This document shows, in pieces, positions 1 to 11,830 of a DNA stretch of 64,000 nt (within the stretch, counting starts at the first letter, position 1; each line of letters starts with the position of its first letter). Both the position numbers and the translations under genes were made by a program. The stretch is taken from the NCBI GenBank assembly GCA_007922305.1, contig ML677358.1, forward strand, positions 15,831,564 to 15,895,563. Direction: 5' to 3'. The notes beneath the pieces were generated by a model. That model had not been told where the DNA came from and searched no databases. It saw only the letters and a list, made by a program, of their open reading frames with translations. Origin of the DNA: Dermatemys mawii (taxonomy: Eukaryota > Chordata > Testudines > Dermatemydidae).

Positions 1-1286
1 TAGTCTAGATATCTATTAATTAGCGAGGTCTGTTACTGGCAGTGTAGATGTCATTTTCAGAAGTATTTCCCTGAACGCGATACTGCACAGGGGAAAATAT
101 CACAGCAGTGGCCAGTACAGACCTATTTATACATGAAAGTCCTACCTTTGTGTGTAGATCAAAGACTTCCTCAAATTGTCTTGAAAGCAATCATCCTGAT
201 TCATGTAACTAATTGTGAGTACGGGGCAAGGAAAGGAAATGGCTAGTGTATGTGTGTGCCTTTGCCCTCTTCTGTACTCAAGCAGAACTGCTCAGCTGTG
301 TGTCATAGAATCCAACACTGGAGATTCTCCATGAGTCTACAGTTTCCGAGGTTTTTCTCCTGTCACCAATGGCAATGGTGTACGATCTCTATGGGGATAG
401 GGGCACTGTGTGGGGGTTGGAGAGGTGCTTGGGGAAGGGGCCAGGCTCCCTCTGTGCCCAGTCCTGTTCCATTCCGTTCCCAGCCTGGGCCGGCTCTGCC
501 AACCCCCTCGCTCCCCGCCGGGCCTCTGTCAGCAGCACCTCACCACACTGCCTTCCCCACCCTGTCTGACCCCCTTTCCTGTGAAGGACAGGCCTTCTGC
601 AAACGCCAGACGGCTTGGCAGGTGCAGCTGCCTGAGGACTGAGCTGTTCTTCCGTCTGGTCTCCCTTTCCCCTGCAGCAGGCATGGGAGTGCTCAGCCAG
701 CCTTGGGGAGGGCTCCTGAAGGATAAGCAGAATGACTGGGCTGCTGCGTAATGTACCACCCCATGGGGACAGAAGAGGGGTCGGGCAAAGACCAGCAAAA
801 GGAGCAAATCTGTTAAAATAATAGCTGCTTGGTTTACCAAACACAATAGACAGAGAAATGGAACAAAGCCCTTTTCAAGGAATCTCTGGGGGTAAGATAA
901 AATAAAATAAAACCTAAAAGCAGCAAAGCGGTGAGCTGTTAAAGAAAAGGGGCTGTTAAATGAATGCATTTCCTGTGCCGGGATCCAAAACACACCTCCT
1001 AGCAGCATGGTGCTTTCTTCATGGTTGTCCACTGCAGGAATAGACATATTTGCAGTGAAATCCTGCATTTGAAAGGGTTTTTTTTCAGAATACCGTAAAG
1101 TTTTGCATTGCAAAGGGATAAAAATAAGACTGGAAGAGGATTCATTTACATTCCTTTTTAACCGTGTGTGATCCAAAGAAACTATACGTCACCCTTGCTG
1201 TTGGGGTTGGGGTTCTTTTTCCTTTCAAAGTGACTTCAGTGTTGGTTAAGGAGCGACAGTGAAAGCCCTGGAAAATGAAACTATTG
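1..1286. other. Intergenic, no gene seen
   Basis: A GC-rich stretch (410-760) gives open frames on both strands, none with recognisable domains. There is a short AAAATAAAATAAAA run near 898. No repeat family identified. Confidence 0.5.
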
Positions 1287-1746
1287 GAGGGGTGGCTAGC
1301 CTGAGCCTGAGAAGGAGCCAGAATTTACCAATGTACATTGCCAAAGAGCCACAGTAATACGTCAGCAGCCCCCCATCCACCACCCTCCTCCAGCCCCCAA
1401 CACCTCCCGCCCAACAACAGCCCTGCCAATCAGCGCCTCCTCCTCCCTCTCCATGCCTCCCACCTGCCACAATCAGCTGTTTTGCCCTGTGCAGGAGGCT
1501 CTGGTGGGGAGGGGGGAGGAGCAAGGGCATGGCAGGTGCGGGGGAAGGGACAGGGGCCTTGGGGGAAGGGGTGGAGTGGGGGCAGGGCCTGTGTCAGAGC
1601 CAGGGGTTGAGCAGTGAGCGCCCCTCGGCACATTGGAAAGTTGGCATCTGTAGCGCCAGCCTCAGAGTCAGCGCCTGTGCAAGGAGCTGCATATTAACCT
1701 CTGAAGAGCTGCATACGTCTCTGGAGCCACCGTTTGGCCACCCCTG
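1287..1746. mobile_element. hAT-like nonautonomous element, copy 1
   Basis: The left end reads GAGGGGTGGC and the right end reads GGCCACCCCTG, which are imperfect inverted termini of the CAGGGGTGGCCAA type typical of hAT elements. The interior closely matches 29175-29614, including the AATTTACCAATGTACATTGC stretch and the CAATCAGCTGTTTTG stretch. The 8-bp flanks (1279-1286 and 1747-1754) share CTATT in register, a possible decayed target duplication. This copy has about 20 extra bases in its GC-rich middle compared with copy 2. The overlapping open frames on both strands are incidental to the GC-rich interior. Confidence 0.7.
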
Positions 1747-2599
1747 TTCTATTCCTGCACAGAACAAGCACTCAGTATGGGAAAGTAGCTGCATAGGTTC
1801 TTCTTCCCTGTGTATCCCCATAGTATTGCCGTCAGCAGCAATGCAAGTTTCCTCTTGCTGACCAGCTGTAAAGCTTCAACATTTATTCAAATGTGAGACT
1901 TTTACCAGCTGCTCATGAAGAATTTTCAGATAGAGAAAAAGACTAGTCCATGACCAGTCCAATTCAGAATTATTGTTACATCCCAAGCCTGAAGTGACTT
2001 CAACAGAGCTCCACGTAAGTTCCAAGGTACACCCACAAAGGTCCAGCTGTAGGATTTGAGCTTCAGTTACATAAGTTTCATGGTTATGTTTCTCTCCCCG
2101 ATTGGATAACCTTTGTAAGATACCACAATGATAACCAAGGTATGAGGTCCTATATAGAATAGACTGTGACGGGCAAATTTTTAAAAATGAACAAATAATT
2201 CTAAAGTCATTTTCAGCAGAGGTCTGAGCATTTCAGCTTCACTTCTACATTTCACAAGTATTTTGCAAATCAGTTCTGAGTCCATGCAGAAAATGAGCAC
2301 AAACAAGCCAGGAACATGGCTGCCCCATCAATATTGGCTTTGCAATTCAAAGGGATACATTCATAGACTGTATTGCCCCCTACTCATTCAGTTTTTATGG
2401 TGCATGCTATTAGGAATTGGCTGGAATTAGCTCATTTCACAGAGGTCACCCACTAGCGGTGAAACTTTTGAGTCACTACTATGTTGGCCAAGACTTCAGA
2501 ATCTGATACAAAGCCATGTGATGTCACTGGTGAGCTTTACGTTGACTTCAGTAGGTTATGGACCGTGCACTTGGGAAGTCAAGAGGAAGAGTGGAAGGA

Positions 2600-2822
2600 T
2601 GATCCAATGGTCACTCACCTAGTACTTGGGAGATCTAGGTTTAGTTCCTTGCTTAACCACAGATTTCCTGTGTCACCTTGGTCAAGTAAATTAGCCTGCC
2701 CATACCTAAGTTTCCCCTCTGTACAATACGGATAGGAGCACTGCCCTGCATCACCAAAGCGTTGTGAGGATAAATACAATAAAGATTGTGAGATGCTAGG
2801 ATACAAATGCCATATAGTGATC
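2600..2822 (+). repeat. MIR-like SINE
   Basis: A tRNA-derived SINE of the MIR type. The diagnostic core reads like TGTCACCTTGGTCAAGTAA, followed by a degenerate form of CTCAGTTTCCCCTCTGTA, then a GTTGTGAGGATAAAT motif. The 5' part (2605-2650) resembles the usual 'one-third decayed' tRNA head. Old and diverged, with no clear target duplication. Confidence 0.65.
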
Positions 2823-3344
2823 CTTTGAATGACTCGGGCCTGGTATTTTAAACAATGCAAGATCTAGTTTGAAGAAACTGTTCTCACTGTACATGCCAGT
2901 TAGATAGTGACACCACTTTCAAAATCAACACTTCTGTACACACACTTACAATAAATTAAATCTGATTTATCTTAAAGCAATAATTTATTATTGAAAACAG
3001 TTTGGGATTAGCAACTGTGTCATCATCTGCATAAATTATATTGCTGTCACTCCTCATGTAATATGCATTTTTAGTCAGGTTGGTATTTAACCCACTCTCG
3101 CTGCCTTATGAAATCTAAATGAAATTGCAAGAAGCTTCATTTTTTAAAAGACTATGAAGTTTGCCTGTTGTCTGTGGTAATCTGTAAGGTCTAGTTTAGG
3201 TGCTGTTTTGTAATGAACCATGCAGACACTATGCTTTTAAAATTAAGCAAAATTCACTTGCTATTTTCATACAATTCCAGTTTCCTCCTCTTCCAGTAAA
3301 TGAGGGGGAGGATGGCGAAGGAACTTCCTAGGGAGCTAAACTGA

Positions 3345-3625
3345 AGACCAAATTCTGATGCTCTTACTCACGTATAGCACCTTACTCCATGTGTATTCCC
3401 ACTGTCTCCATAGGCCTAACCATGGTGTGAGGTACTATTTGTTAGGGGATCCGAATCCCTGATTTAGCGAGCGTTTCTGTTTATTAAAACAGTGCATCTG
3501 TGCACTCCCAGATCCTGATTCTGAAATGCTTTCTCATGTTGAGCAGTGTCTTACTCTTTGAGTAGTCCCACTGAAATCAGTACTGCTACTTGAGGAGTAA
3601 TGTACTACTCACCATGAGCAACAGG
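3345..3625. repeat. Decayed short interspersed repeat with internal inverted motifs
   Basis: The stretch contains CTTACTCACG, TTGAGTAGTCCCACTGAAAT and a GGAGTAATGTACTACTC motif. I recognise these as parts of a palindromic repeat family, built around 'AGTAGTCCCATTGACTTCAATGGGA', that is common in turtle genomes. Boundaries are uncertain. Confidence 0.4.
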
Positions 3626-3632
3626 AAGCCAG

Positions 3633-3840
3633 GGGTATATCTAAACTGCAATTTTGTTGCCTGCGACTGGCCTGGGCCAGCTGACTCGGGCTCCTGGGAT
3701 TTGGGATAAGAGTAAAACCTGTGATCCAGTTCAAGCCTGAATATCTACACCACCACTAAAAAGTCCCTTAGCCCGAGCCCTGTGAGCCCAAGTCAGCTGG
3801 ATGGGCCAGCCGCAGGTTTTTGATTTCAGGGTAGACATAG
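3633..3840. mobile_element. Palindromic MITE of the GTCTACACT family
   Basis: The two halves are inverted copies of each other: TGGCCTGGGCCAGCTGACTC near 3668-3687 faces AGTCAGCTGGATGGGCCAGC at 3791-3810. The ends GGGTATATCTAAACTGC and TTTCAGGGTAGACATA are decayed forms of the TATGTCTACACTGC terminus found in other MITEs here. It is followed by CATAGAATCATAGAA, which resembles the 3' tail repeat of CR1. Confidence 0.6.
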
Positions 3841-6800
3841 AATCATAGAACTATAGCATCCTACATGTCCCCCTCTGTGACTGATCCATAGAGGATGAGA
3901 GTCTGCTACAGCCCTCCGCTATAGAACCAGGACCGTTCACTCCAGTTATAGAGACATGTGCCCTGGAAGACCCTGCTTGTGTCATACAAAAGTGGCAGAA
4001 TCTGGTCCAAAGTGGTCAATCTTGAAGAAAGCTCAAACGATAACCTGAAATGAACAGGGAACAATAGAAATGTGCTTGATTTGTGCAAATGCACGGTGTG
4101 CAACAGCAATTCCTACAAAGCCTCCTGCTGGAGTGTGCTAGTCCTCTACAATGTCACTGATGAAAGTGGGATAATTGGAAGATCACCATTAGATTTCAAA
4201 GCAAACGTCTGGCTTGGAAATGTCTCTTTTCTCTTTATTTCCCCCTCACATGCTACGTTTTCGTCTGTAGTTTTAAAAAACAGTGTTTAATGCAGCTCTT
4301 CCCTGCTGACAGAATAACGGCCTTTCATTCTTAAAACACAAATAATTACTTATGTAACAGCTGGTGCCTTATCTATAAAAAAGGTTATACATAGTTTTAG
4401 CTAATACTTTGCCTCAGCCTCTTTATTCTTTCGATAGCTCAAAGCATGGAACACAAGTGGCCACATTAAAAAGACATCATGAACTCCTTTTGCAATAACG
4501 CTTCAGTATGTTGTGTTTACCTTCTGATAGGTATCCAAGAAGCTAGGAAGTAATTGTGTTTTCTCCCTTGCTTTGTCATTTGGCCCACCATTCATTTTCC
4601 TTTCCCTTGCCTCTGAGGGATACAAATGAACATCTCCTTGTTTTGTTCACTCTCTTGGATTTACACTAGCATCTTCAATGTTATCAGACTCAGCAGGAAT
4701 GTTCACGATCCTGAAATGTTGTCAGAGCTGATAATTACTGCAGCAAAGCCACCAGGGGGAGCTGCTATGATATTATTAGGGTGGCGCACAAAAATTCTGA
4801 CTGCTGAATTCTATTTAGAATGTAGAAAATGTTCTCTCAATGCTTTACAATCCCACCAGGTGATGCTTAAATCCTGAGCCTGTAGGCTTTGGGCTAGATC
4901 ATCTCTCTGCTTCTGCGAGTGAACTTGGGCTGTGAGCATGGAATGGGAAATGCTGATTCCATAGCCTTGGCCATGCCCTGGGGTTATAGGCTCCTGCAAG
5001 AAAGGGAGCAGGGTTCAGTGTACCCGGATTGATTAGCTGTTGCCCACTTGGGCCTAAAAAGAGCATCTGGCCTTGGAAAAGGAGAGACTGCTATAGGTAG
5101 CTGGCAGGTACCTGCAGTTATTGCAGGAAGTGGGGAGGTTCCTGCAGGACCCTGAGTCAGGCAAGGCATCTGCTGGGAAGGCCAGGGGAGAAGGCCAAAT
5201 TCCTGGCAAGAGGTGCTGGGGGAGGAGGCAGACAGGCCCTCCTCCCTGAGGCCTAGGCTCAGCTGAAACTCAGATGAAAACTTTGAAGGTTTGAGTTTTG
5301 TTTTGGAAGATGTTGTGCTGGATGTAATAAATCGGGACCCCACAGGGAGGAATGGTTTGAATGTCTGACCTGTGGGGTCTTTTTAAAGGAAATTGAGTGA
5401 AGGAGAAACTGAAGCAGGCTTCAGCAGAGCTAAACTTGGCCAGCAGGGGGCTGAGGTATGAGGAGGATGCGGGTGGACATGATCAGGATAGACTGGCCAT
5501 GACATGACATGACAACATCTCCTTGATCCTTCATGGGTTACCCAATTCTAACAATTGCTGAAGTCTAAGCAGCAAGACAAGCCCCAGCAGAGACAGCAGA
5601 AATAACGGCAAAAAATGTAGGTGGGATTTATGCTTCTTAATTTGAATATATGTGTATTAATCCAGCTCCCACTGAAGTCAATGGGAAGGTTCCTGTTGAC
5701 TTCATTTGGGTCTGAACTGGGCACATAGTGCCAAATACCAGTGATGGATATAGGGAAAGAAGTAGTAAGTAGATAGACCATATTGACTTAGGCATTGTCT
5801 ACACCAGAGAAGAAACAAATGCACTCTCGGGAGAGGGATGGGGAGAAACCTATAGCATGTCTATAACCAAATCACAGAGGGGAGCGGTGAAGGCATGATA
5901 AGTTGGGCTGAAGGTAGATATTTCAGGCTGAGATTCATACCCAGTCCAAGTTTCACCTGGAGACTAATGGGTAACATGTCAACATAAGTGATCATTAACT
6001 AATTGTAAATTTTACCAAAAGGATTCATTAGACTCCATGCTTATTGAAATGGAGCACCAGATACAGGATGATGAGATGTTTTCTTGGGCAAAGATGGAAT
6101 TTCAATGAATCTTTCTTGGTGGTCTCAGTTTGTTTAATAGGAGATGATTATCTCAGACTAAATTACAGTGCAGCACCCATGGAAATATGCAAACAACCTA
6201 TATAAATGACAAAAATCAATTTTTATTCTTAATGCCATTGTTCTAGACACTGCATCACCCTAGTGTGATTATAATTGTAAGAGTGGAGGCTTATAGATGG
6301 TAGATTTGGAGTTCGGGAAGTGCTTTGTGTTCCCATGTGAGTGGTTTAGGGTTTGGAAGCATTGCCCTGATGACACTTTGGTGTGGTCACTGGAAGTTGG
6401 CACCATTCTAAAGCAATCCTCCAGTTCTAGAAGAGGTCACTTGCCTTTGATGGTTGCATGTAATGGCAAGACCCTTGAATAACATGTGTCTCATTTGAAG
6501 GAGAAAAGCTAAGGGGATAATGGACAAGTGGGTTAAACCCTGCACTGTGAACTCGATTCTGTTCTCAGTTCTATTAGTAACTTCATAAACTCCAAAATCC
6601 CTTTTTCAATTAGTAGCAGCAACATAGAACTCATGAGAAACAATAAATGTTGATTTCAATGGTGTTGCTCTAGATTTATTACAGTGGAACTGAGAGCACA
6701 CTCTGAAGCCCTTTTGAAACACACAAAACCAAGGAAATTAAGGGAACGTATCGAGGCCTCTTCCAGTCGTTTATTTTCTGACTATTAGTGAGAGCAGCCC

Positions 6801-7100
6801 TTTGTGAGCTTACAACTGAAATCTGTTTTCTTGCAAAACAGTAATTTCCCTGTGCATTCCAAACAATGGATTTTGGTCTGGTTTCTCATACATATTTCTT
6901 TGCTGCAGCTGATGCAATGGCTTATTAATATATGGTCTGCACAGCTATGGCTGAAGTTGCATAAATATACGCCTATTATTTATAATACTTGAAGTTCTTA
7001 AATCAAGATCAGATGTCTCTTTCCAAAAGATAAGGTTCCATCTCAAGCACAACTTATTATCTTGATTCTGGAATCACCGGGAGAAATTGCCTGGTGAGTG
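3841..7100. other. Intergenic, mostly unassigned
   Basis: Apart from the possible LTR at 4870-5490 and a CCCACTGAAGTCAATGGG repeat piece at 5660-5745, I see only AT-rich unassigned sequence. GGCATTGTCTACACCAGAG near 5792 may be the end of a lost MITE. Confidence 0.5.
4870..5490 (+). mobile_element. Possible decayed LTR
   Basis: GC-rich composition with a TATA-like CCTAAAAAGAG near 5051, an AATAAA signal at 5326-5331 and a CCAGCAGGGGGC motif near 5440 that resembles the tails of the LTRs at 8286 and 16121. I could not find TG/CA ends or a target duplication, so this is a weak call. Confidence 0.3.
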
Positions 7101-7104
7101 TTAT

Positions 7105-7157
7105 AAAGGAGATCGGGTTAGATGGTCATAATGATCCTTTCGTGCCTAAAAATGTCT
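7105..7157 (+). repeat. CR1 LINE 3' tail fragment
   Basis: GGAGATCGGGTTAGATGGTC followed by ATAATGATCCTTTCGTGCC matches, in decayed form, the CR1 3' end (AGATGATCACAATGGTCCCTTCTGGCC). Only about 50 bp remains. Confidence 0.5.
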
Positions 7158-7194
7158 GAATCAACATTATAGAAGCTGTTTAGATGTTTGACTG

Positions 7195-7435
7195 AGATCA
7201 GGGCCCCATTGTGCTAGGAACTATACACACCCATAGTAAGAGACTGCCCCTGTCCCTGAGAGCGTGTAGTTTAATAGACAAGACTAACCAAGTGTATGAG
7301 GGGAAACAGAAGCACTGACAAGTGGAGTGATTTGCCCCCGGGTCATGCAGCAGATCAGAGACAGAATTGGGAATAGAACTCAGCTGTCCTCATTCCCAGT
7401 CTAGTTCACTAACCACCAAAATGTGCTTCCTTGCC
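7195..7435 (-). repeat. MIR-like SINE, reverse orientation
   Basis: Reads on the minus strand as a MIR-like SINE. The plus-strand marks are GGGGAAACAGAAGCACTGAC, TTTGCCCCCGGGTCATGCAG and AATAGAACTCAGCTGTCCTC, the reverse complement of the SINE core and tRNA-related head. The same layout recurs at 12135 and 12962. Confidence 0.65.
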
Positions 7436-8285
7436 ACTCATAAGGTTTCAATTTGTGTTAACCACAGGTCTAGTCAATATCAGATATTATACCCTTCCGC
7501 CTTTATTCCATCCAGACTGTATAATAAAATGATCTCTCTTCTAGGAACTGCGGACAGTAGGGCAACATATGGTCAGCAGCTGGGAGTAGATGAGGAAGCG
7601 GCGGACTAAGAGAACCCTTGCCAGCATGGCTTTAATAGAACCACATTAGCAGGGACCCAGGGGGAGGCAAGTGGGGGCTTCTGCTCCATGCTGATGACCC
7701 TAGATGCCTGTGGATCTCCTAGAATCATAATGCAGTCATTTAAAATAAAACACACAAGATGTCATAGGCACTATGGGAAACAACTTATATCCCTGCTGCT
7801 TTGCAGTCTCCAAAGAACTACAAGAATCAGGCACAGATGGGTAAGTGTCTGGACACAGAGCACAACACACAGAGCCTAGACAGACTTACGCTTGTTCCAG
7901 ATACATGTGAGTCAACATGAATTTTAGCACTGCTTTGCTATTTAACAAGAAGAAAAGGAGGAGAGACTGCTTTACAGAGATAGTCTATCTGTGAATACAG
8001 CAGAGCCATCTACAATGTGAGTCTGTGAATACAGCACAGCCATGAAGCGTCAGCCAAGATCCTTGGATGGTTTTTTTTAGTGCTGTGCTACAGAGTTGCC
8101 AGAAAACTAGTGGATCCAACCACCTGGAGTTTTTCCTAGCATGAATTCTCATCCAGCCAAGAGCCAAGATATCCATCTCTACTCTGTCACTACCCCAAAC
8201 TCGGAACAGCTAATGTGGCTAGGACATGACCAGGCTCTGGCAAACCCCCTCTGCCACAGCCTGCCAAAATAGCTTAGAGCAGCCC

Positions 8286-8976
8286 TGTAATGGGGCGGCT
8301 GCCCCACTCCTGCTAAAAGGGGCCTAAACAGCCCAGGAAAGGGTTGTGGCTGGGAACAAGCAAGCTCCCAGTCTGATTGGGCAGAGCAGCCACAGCTGTG
8401 GCTGAGTCAGTTAGAGCCCAACTGGCCCTGATAAAAGGGCCTAGAGTGTAGTGCAGAGAGAGTCTCCTCTGCCTACAGAGGCAGACAGGCCTGGCTGCTT
8501 GAGCAAGGTACCCAGAGGGAAGCAGGGCTGGGGCAAGGCAAGAGAAGCTGGGGAAGCTCTGGCTGGGAAACCCCCAGGCTGCGGGGCCTAGGGGACAGGC
8601 CCAACAAAGGATACTGTGGTTGCAAGGGGCAGCCCAGGGCTGTAGAGGCAGAAGCGGCAGGCCAACCCTCCTTGCTAATGATGAATGGCAATTATACTGC
8701 AGTCTGCCCCGGAGAATGGGGGCAAGTGGTGACTGGCAGTTGCCTAGAGTGAGGCAAGGTGGGGATAGGAGGTGGGGGTTCCCCAGGGAGTGAGACTGTG
8801 GGGGTACTGCAAGTGTGCAGCACCCTAAGTAAGAGGGCACTGGGGTCCAAGGAGAGACATGGGGGGCCATAGCAAGCAGGACTACAGCCTGCAGAAGCCA
8901 CTCTGGATGCTAGAAGAGCTCATTCCTGGACAAACCAGCAGGAGGCGCCACAGGGGTGAGTTGCTGCTCCGCTACA
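8286..8976 (+). mobile_element. Solo LTR with 5-bp target duplication
   Basis: A 691-bp unit that starts TGTAATGGGGCGGC and ends GCTCCGCTACA, so it has TG/CA ends with short imperfect inverted repeats. It is flanked by perfect 5-bp direct repeats AGCCC at 8281-8285 and 8977-8981. A TATA-like ATAAAAGG lies at 8431, about 20% into the unit, giving + orientation. A 5-bp duplication fits ERV-L, some other ERVs or Gypsy elements. No internal gag or pol region adjoins it, so it is a recombined solo LTR. The long minus-strand open frames at 8313-8901 fall inside it and are incidental. I recognise the sequence as a repeat common in turtles. Confidence 0.8.
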
Positions 8977-9561
8977 AGCCCCAAGCCTGCTCTAAATAAT
9001 GCTACCAGACTGGTGAGGCTTAGAACCAAGGACCAGAACACTGTAACTCACCTCTGTGCATCTGCCCCACTTGCTTCTAGTCCAGCCTGAATCCTGTACA
9101 TATTGGACTCAGTTGAGGGCACGGGCCCTGGAATTAAGATAGAAAGACAATGTAAAAAGGCAAACAGCCAAATGAGGCTCCTCAGTGCTAGCAATCTGTC
9201 TTAGGGAGGAGTACATCAGTCTCACATGTGCTTGTTCTTTCTCACATTTATTAAGTGTAGCACATTAAAATAAAAAATGCCCTGAGTACAATCTGGAAGA
9301 CCCTGTGGTTCTCAAATAGGTATGGAGCTGGGTTTTCTTGATGATGATTTTTGTTCTCATAGAGAAACAAAGGAAGTGGTTGCTTGACAGTAGCAGAACA
9401 TGAAGGGCTGTTTTAAGTGCATTAGCCTTGAAGACTTTCTGAACCCTTGAGCCACGGTAGCTAAATTCACATCTAAAAGAACATTAGCACCAATACTAAG
9501 ATTAGTGGGAGACTCACTCCATGTGCACCTGTGCATATACCTAGACTGGTAGGGTTAGAAC

Positions 9562-9724
9562 TAGGCTTGGAAATATTAGATTTTTATTGGTAAATGCTGG
9601 TAATCATTCATTTTAACCACGCACACACGAACTGATTACAAAACACTTCTGTCACTAATAAAAGAAATGTACAGAGGCAAAGTAAGACAAACACTGCTTG
9701 AGAACTTATGAGTATGATTTAAGG
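9562..9724 (+). mobile_element. GGCTTGG-terminus MITE, copy 1 (left half only)
   Basis: Starts TAGGCTTGG and continues TTTTTATTGGTAAATGCTGG, matching the start of the complete copy at 28720-29111. Similarity runs through CAAAGTAAGA and TTGAGAACTTAT to ATTTAAGG, where the hAT element at 9725 begins. The right half is not found on the far side of the composite. Confidence 0.65.
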
Positions 9725-10785
9725 TAGGGCTGTTGATTAATCTCAGTTAACTCATGCAATTAACTCACATTAATTGTGATTAAAAAAATTAATAGTGATT
9801 AATCACAGTATTAATTGCACTGTTAAACAACAGAATACCAACTGAAATGAATTAACTATTTTGGATGTTTTTCTGCATTTTCAAATATATTGATTTCAAT
9901 TACAACACAAAATACAGTATACAGTACTCACTTTATATTGTTTCTATTACAAATATTTACACTGTAAAAATGATAAAAGAAATAGAATTTTTAAATTAAC
10001 CTCATACAAGTACTGTAGTGCAATCTCTTTATCATAAAAGCACAATTTACAAATGTAGATTTTTTTACATAGCTGAACTGAAAAACAAAACAATGTAAAA
10101 CTTTAGAGCCCATAAGTCCACTCAGTCCTACTTCTTGTTCAGCCAATCGCTCAGAGAAACAAGTTTATTTACATTTACGGGAGATAATGCTGTCCGTTTC
10201 TTATTTACAACATCACCTGAAAGTGAGAATAGACATTCTCATGGCACTTTTGTAGCTGGCATTGCAAGGTATTTACGTGCCAAATATGCTAAACATTCAT
10301 ATGCCCCTTCATGCTTTGGCCACCGTTCCAGAAGATGCTTGTTTAAAAAAATAATGCGTTAACTAAATTTGTGACTGAACTTGAGGGAGAATTGTATGTC
10401 TCCAGCTGTGTGTGTGTTTACCTTCCAAAATCTGACCAGGATGGGGTGTGGAGCATACTTTCAGAAGTCTTAAAAGAATAACACTCCGATGCAGAAACTA
10501 CAGAACCCGAACCACCAAAAAAGAAAATCACCCTTCTGCTGGTGGCATCTGACTCAGATGATGAAAATGAATATGAATTGGTATGCACTGCTTTGGCTTG
10601 TTATCGAGCAGAACCCATCATTAGCATGGACATAAGTCCTCTGGAATGATGGTTGAAGCATGAAGGGACATATGAATCTTTACCACATCTGGCTTATAAA
10701 TATCTTATAATTTCGGCTACAAACGTGCCATGTGAACACCTGTTCTCACTTTCAGGTGACACTGTAAACAAGAACGGTTATCGTC
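9725..10785 (+). mobile_element. hAT transposon remnant, right arm missing
   Basis: Begins TAGGGCTGTTGATTAATC, a hAT-type terminus I recognise from a turtle family whose ends are rich in GATTAATC. The left arm (9725-10140) is noncoding. The stretch 10135-10250 (TTGTTCAGCCAATCGCTCAG onwards) is the inverted counterpart of a right arm that should follow but does not. The unit stops at about 10785 where CR1 sequence begins. The transposase part is described separately. Confidence 0.65.
10421..10780 (+). pseudogene. hAT transposase C-terminal fragment, broken
   Basis: The frame near the end reads SPLE, a stop codon, then WLKHEGTYESLPHLA and VPCEHLFSLSG. This is the hAT C-terminal dimerisation motif. 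The stop is TGA at 10647-10649 in place of the expected Trp codon TGG. Upstream, around 10480-10560, acidic and Lys-rich codons (PEPPKKKI-like) match the linker before this domain. The catalytic core is deleted between about 10400 and 10421. It is an inactive relic. Family assignment rests on the motif and on memory of the turtle consensus. Confidence 0.65.
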
Positions 10786-11830
10786 TCCTTTCAGTCTTCT
10801 CTTTTCCAGACTAAACAAACCTGATTTTTTCAAACATCCTTCATAGGTCATGTTTTCTAAACATTTAATAATTTTTGTTGCTCTTCCCTGGACTTCCTCC
10901 AATTTGTCCACATCTTTCCTGAAATGTGGTGCCAAGAACTGGACACAATACTCCAGTTGAGTTCTAATTGGTGTGGAGTGGAGCAAAAGAATTACTTCCT
11001 ATGTCTTGCTTACAACACTCTAGCTAATGCATCCAAGAATGATGTTTTTTGCAAGTGTTGCACTGTTGTCTCATGTTTAGCTTGTGGTGCACCATGACCC
11101 CCAGATCCTTTTCCACAGTGCTCCTTCCTAGGCAGTCACTTTCCATTTTGTACGTGTGCAACTGATTGTTCCTTCCTAAGTGGAGTACTTGGCATTTGTG
11201 CATATTGAATTTCATCTTATTTACTTCGGATCATTTCTCTGGCTTGTCCAGATCATTTTGAATTATAATCGTATCCTCCAAAGCATTTGCAACCCTTCCC
11301 AGCTTGATATCGTCTGCAAACTTTATAAGTGTAATCTCTATGCCATTATCTAAATCATTGATGAAGATATTGAAGAGAACTGATCCATGTGGGATCCCAC
11401 ACTTTATGCCTTTCCAACATGACTGTGAACCACTGATAACTACTCTCTGGGAATGGTTTTCCAACCATTTATGCACCCATCTTATAGTAGCTGCATCTAA
11501 GTTGCATTTCCCTACTTTGTTTAGGAGAAGGTCATGTGAGAAAGTATCAAAAGACTCATTAATGTCAAGATATACCATGTCTACCACTTCCCCCCATCCC
11601 AAAGCTTGTTATCCTGTCAAATCAGGTTGGTTTGACAAGATTTGTTCTTAACAAATCCATGCTGACTGTTACTTATCACCTTATTATCTTCTAGATGTTT
11701 GCAAACTGATTGCTGAATTGTTTGCTGCATTATCTTTCTGGGTACAGAAGTTAAGCTGACTGGTCTGTAATTCCTTGGGTTGTCCTTATTTTCTTTTTTA
11801 TAGATGGCAACTGTATTTGCCAACAAGAAC
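10785..11830 (-). mobile_element. CR1 LINE fragment, reverse transcriptase region
   Basis: Minus-strand frames give an almost continuous CR1 reverse transcriptase: NYRPVSLTSVPRKIMQQ (about 11780), SQHGFVKNKSCQTNLI (about 11630), VDMVYLDINESFDTFSHDLL (11520-11600), GIPHGSVLFNIFINDLDNGI and the catalytic KFADDIKLG (about 11320), then KCQVLHLG and DLGVMVHHKLN. The AspAsp pair of the active site is intact, but frameshifts split the frame into at least four pieces. The 5' end is truncated, as usual for CR1. The 3' end is unusual: the terminal repeat and 3' UTR are missing and the unit abuts the hAT remnant at about 10785. Confidence 0.85.

Noticed and set aside
389..1176. Overlapping 113-215 codon frames on both strands
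   Set aside because: GC-rich stretch, no splice-site pattern, no recognised domain and all frames similarly open.
8313..8901. Long minus-strand open frames
   Set aside because: They lie wholly inside a well-bounded solo LTR; Pro/Leu/Ser-rich translation results from GC-rich repeat sequence.
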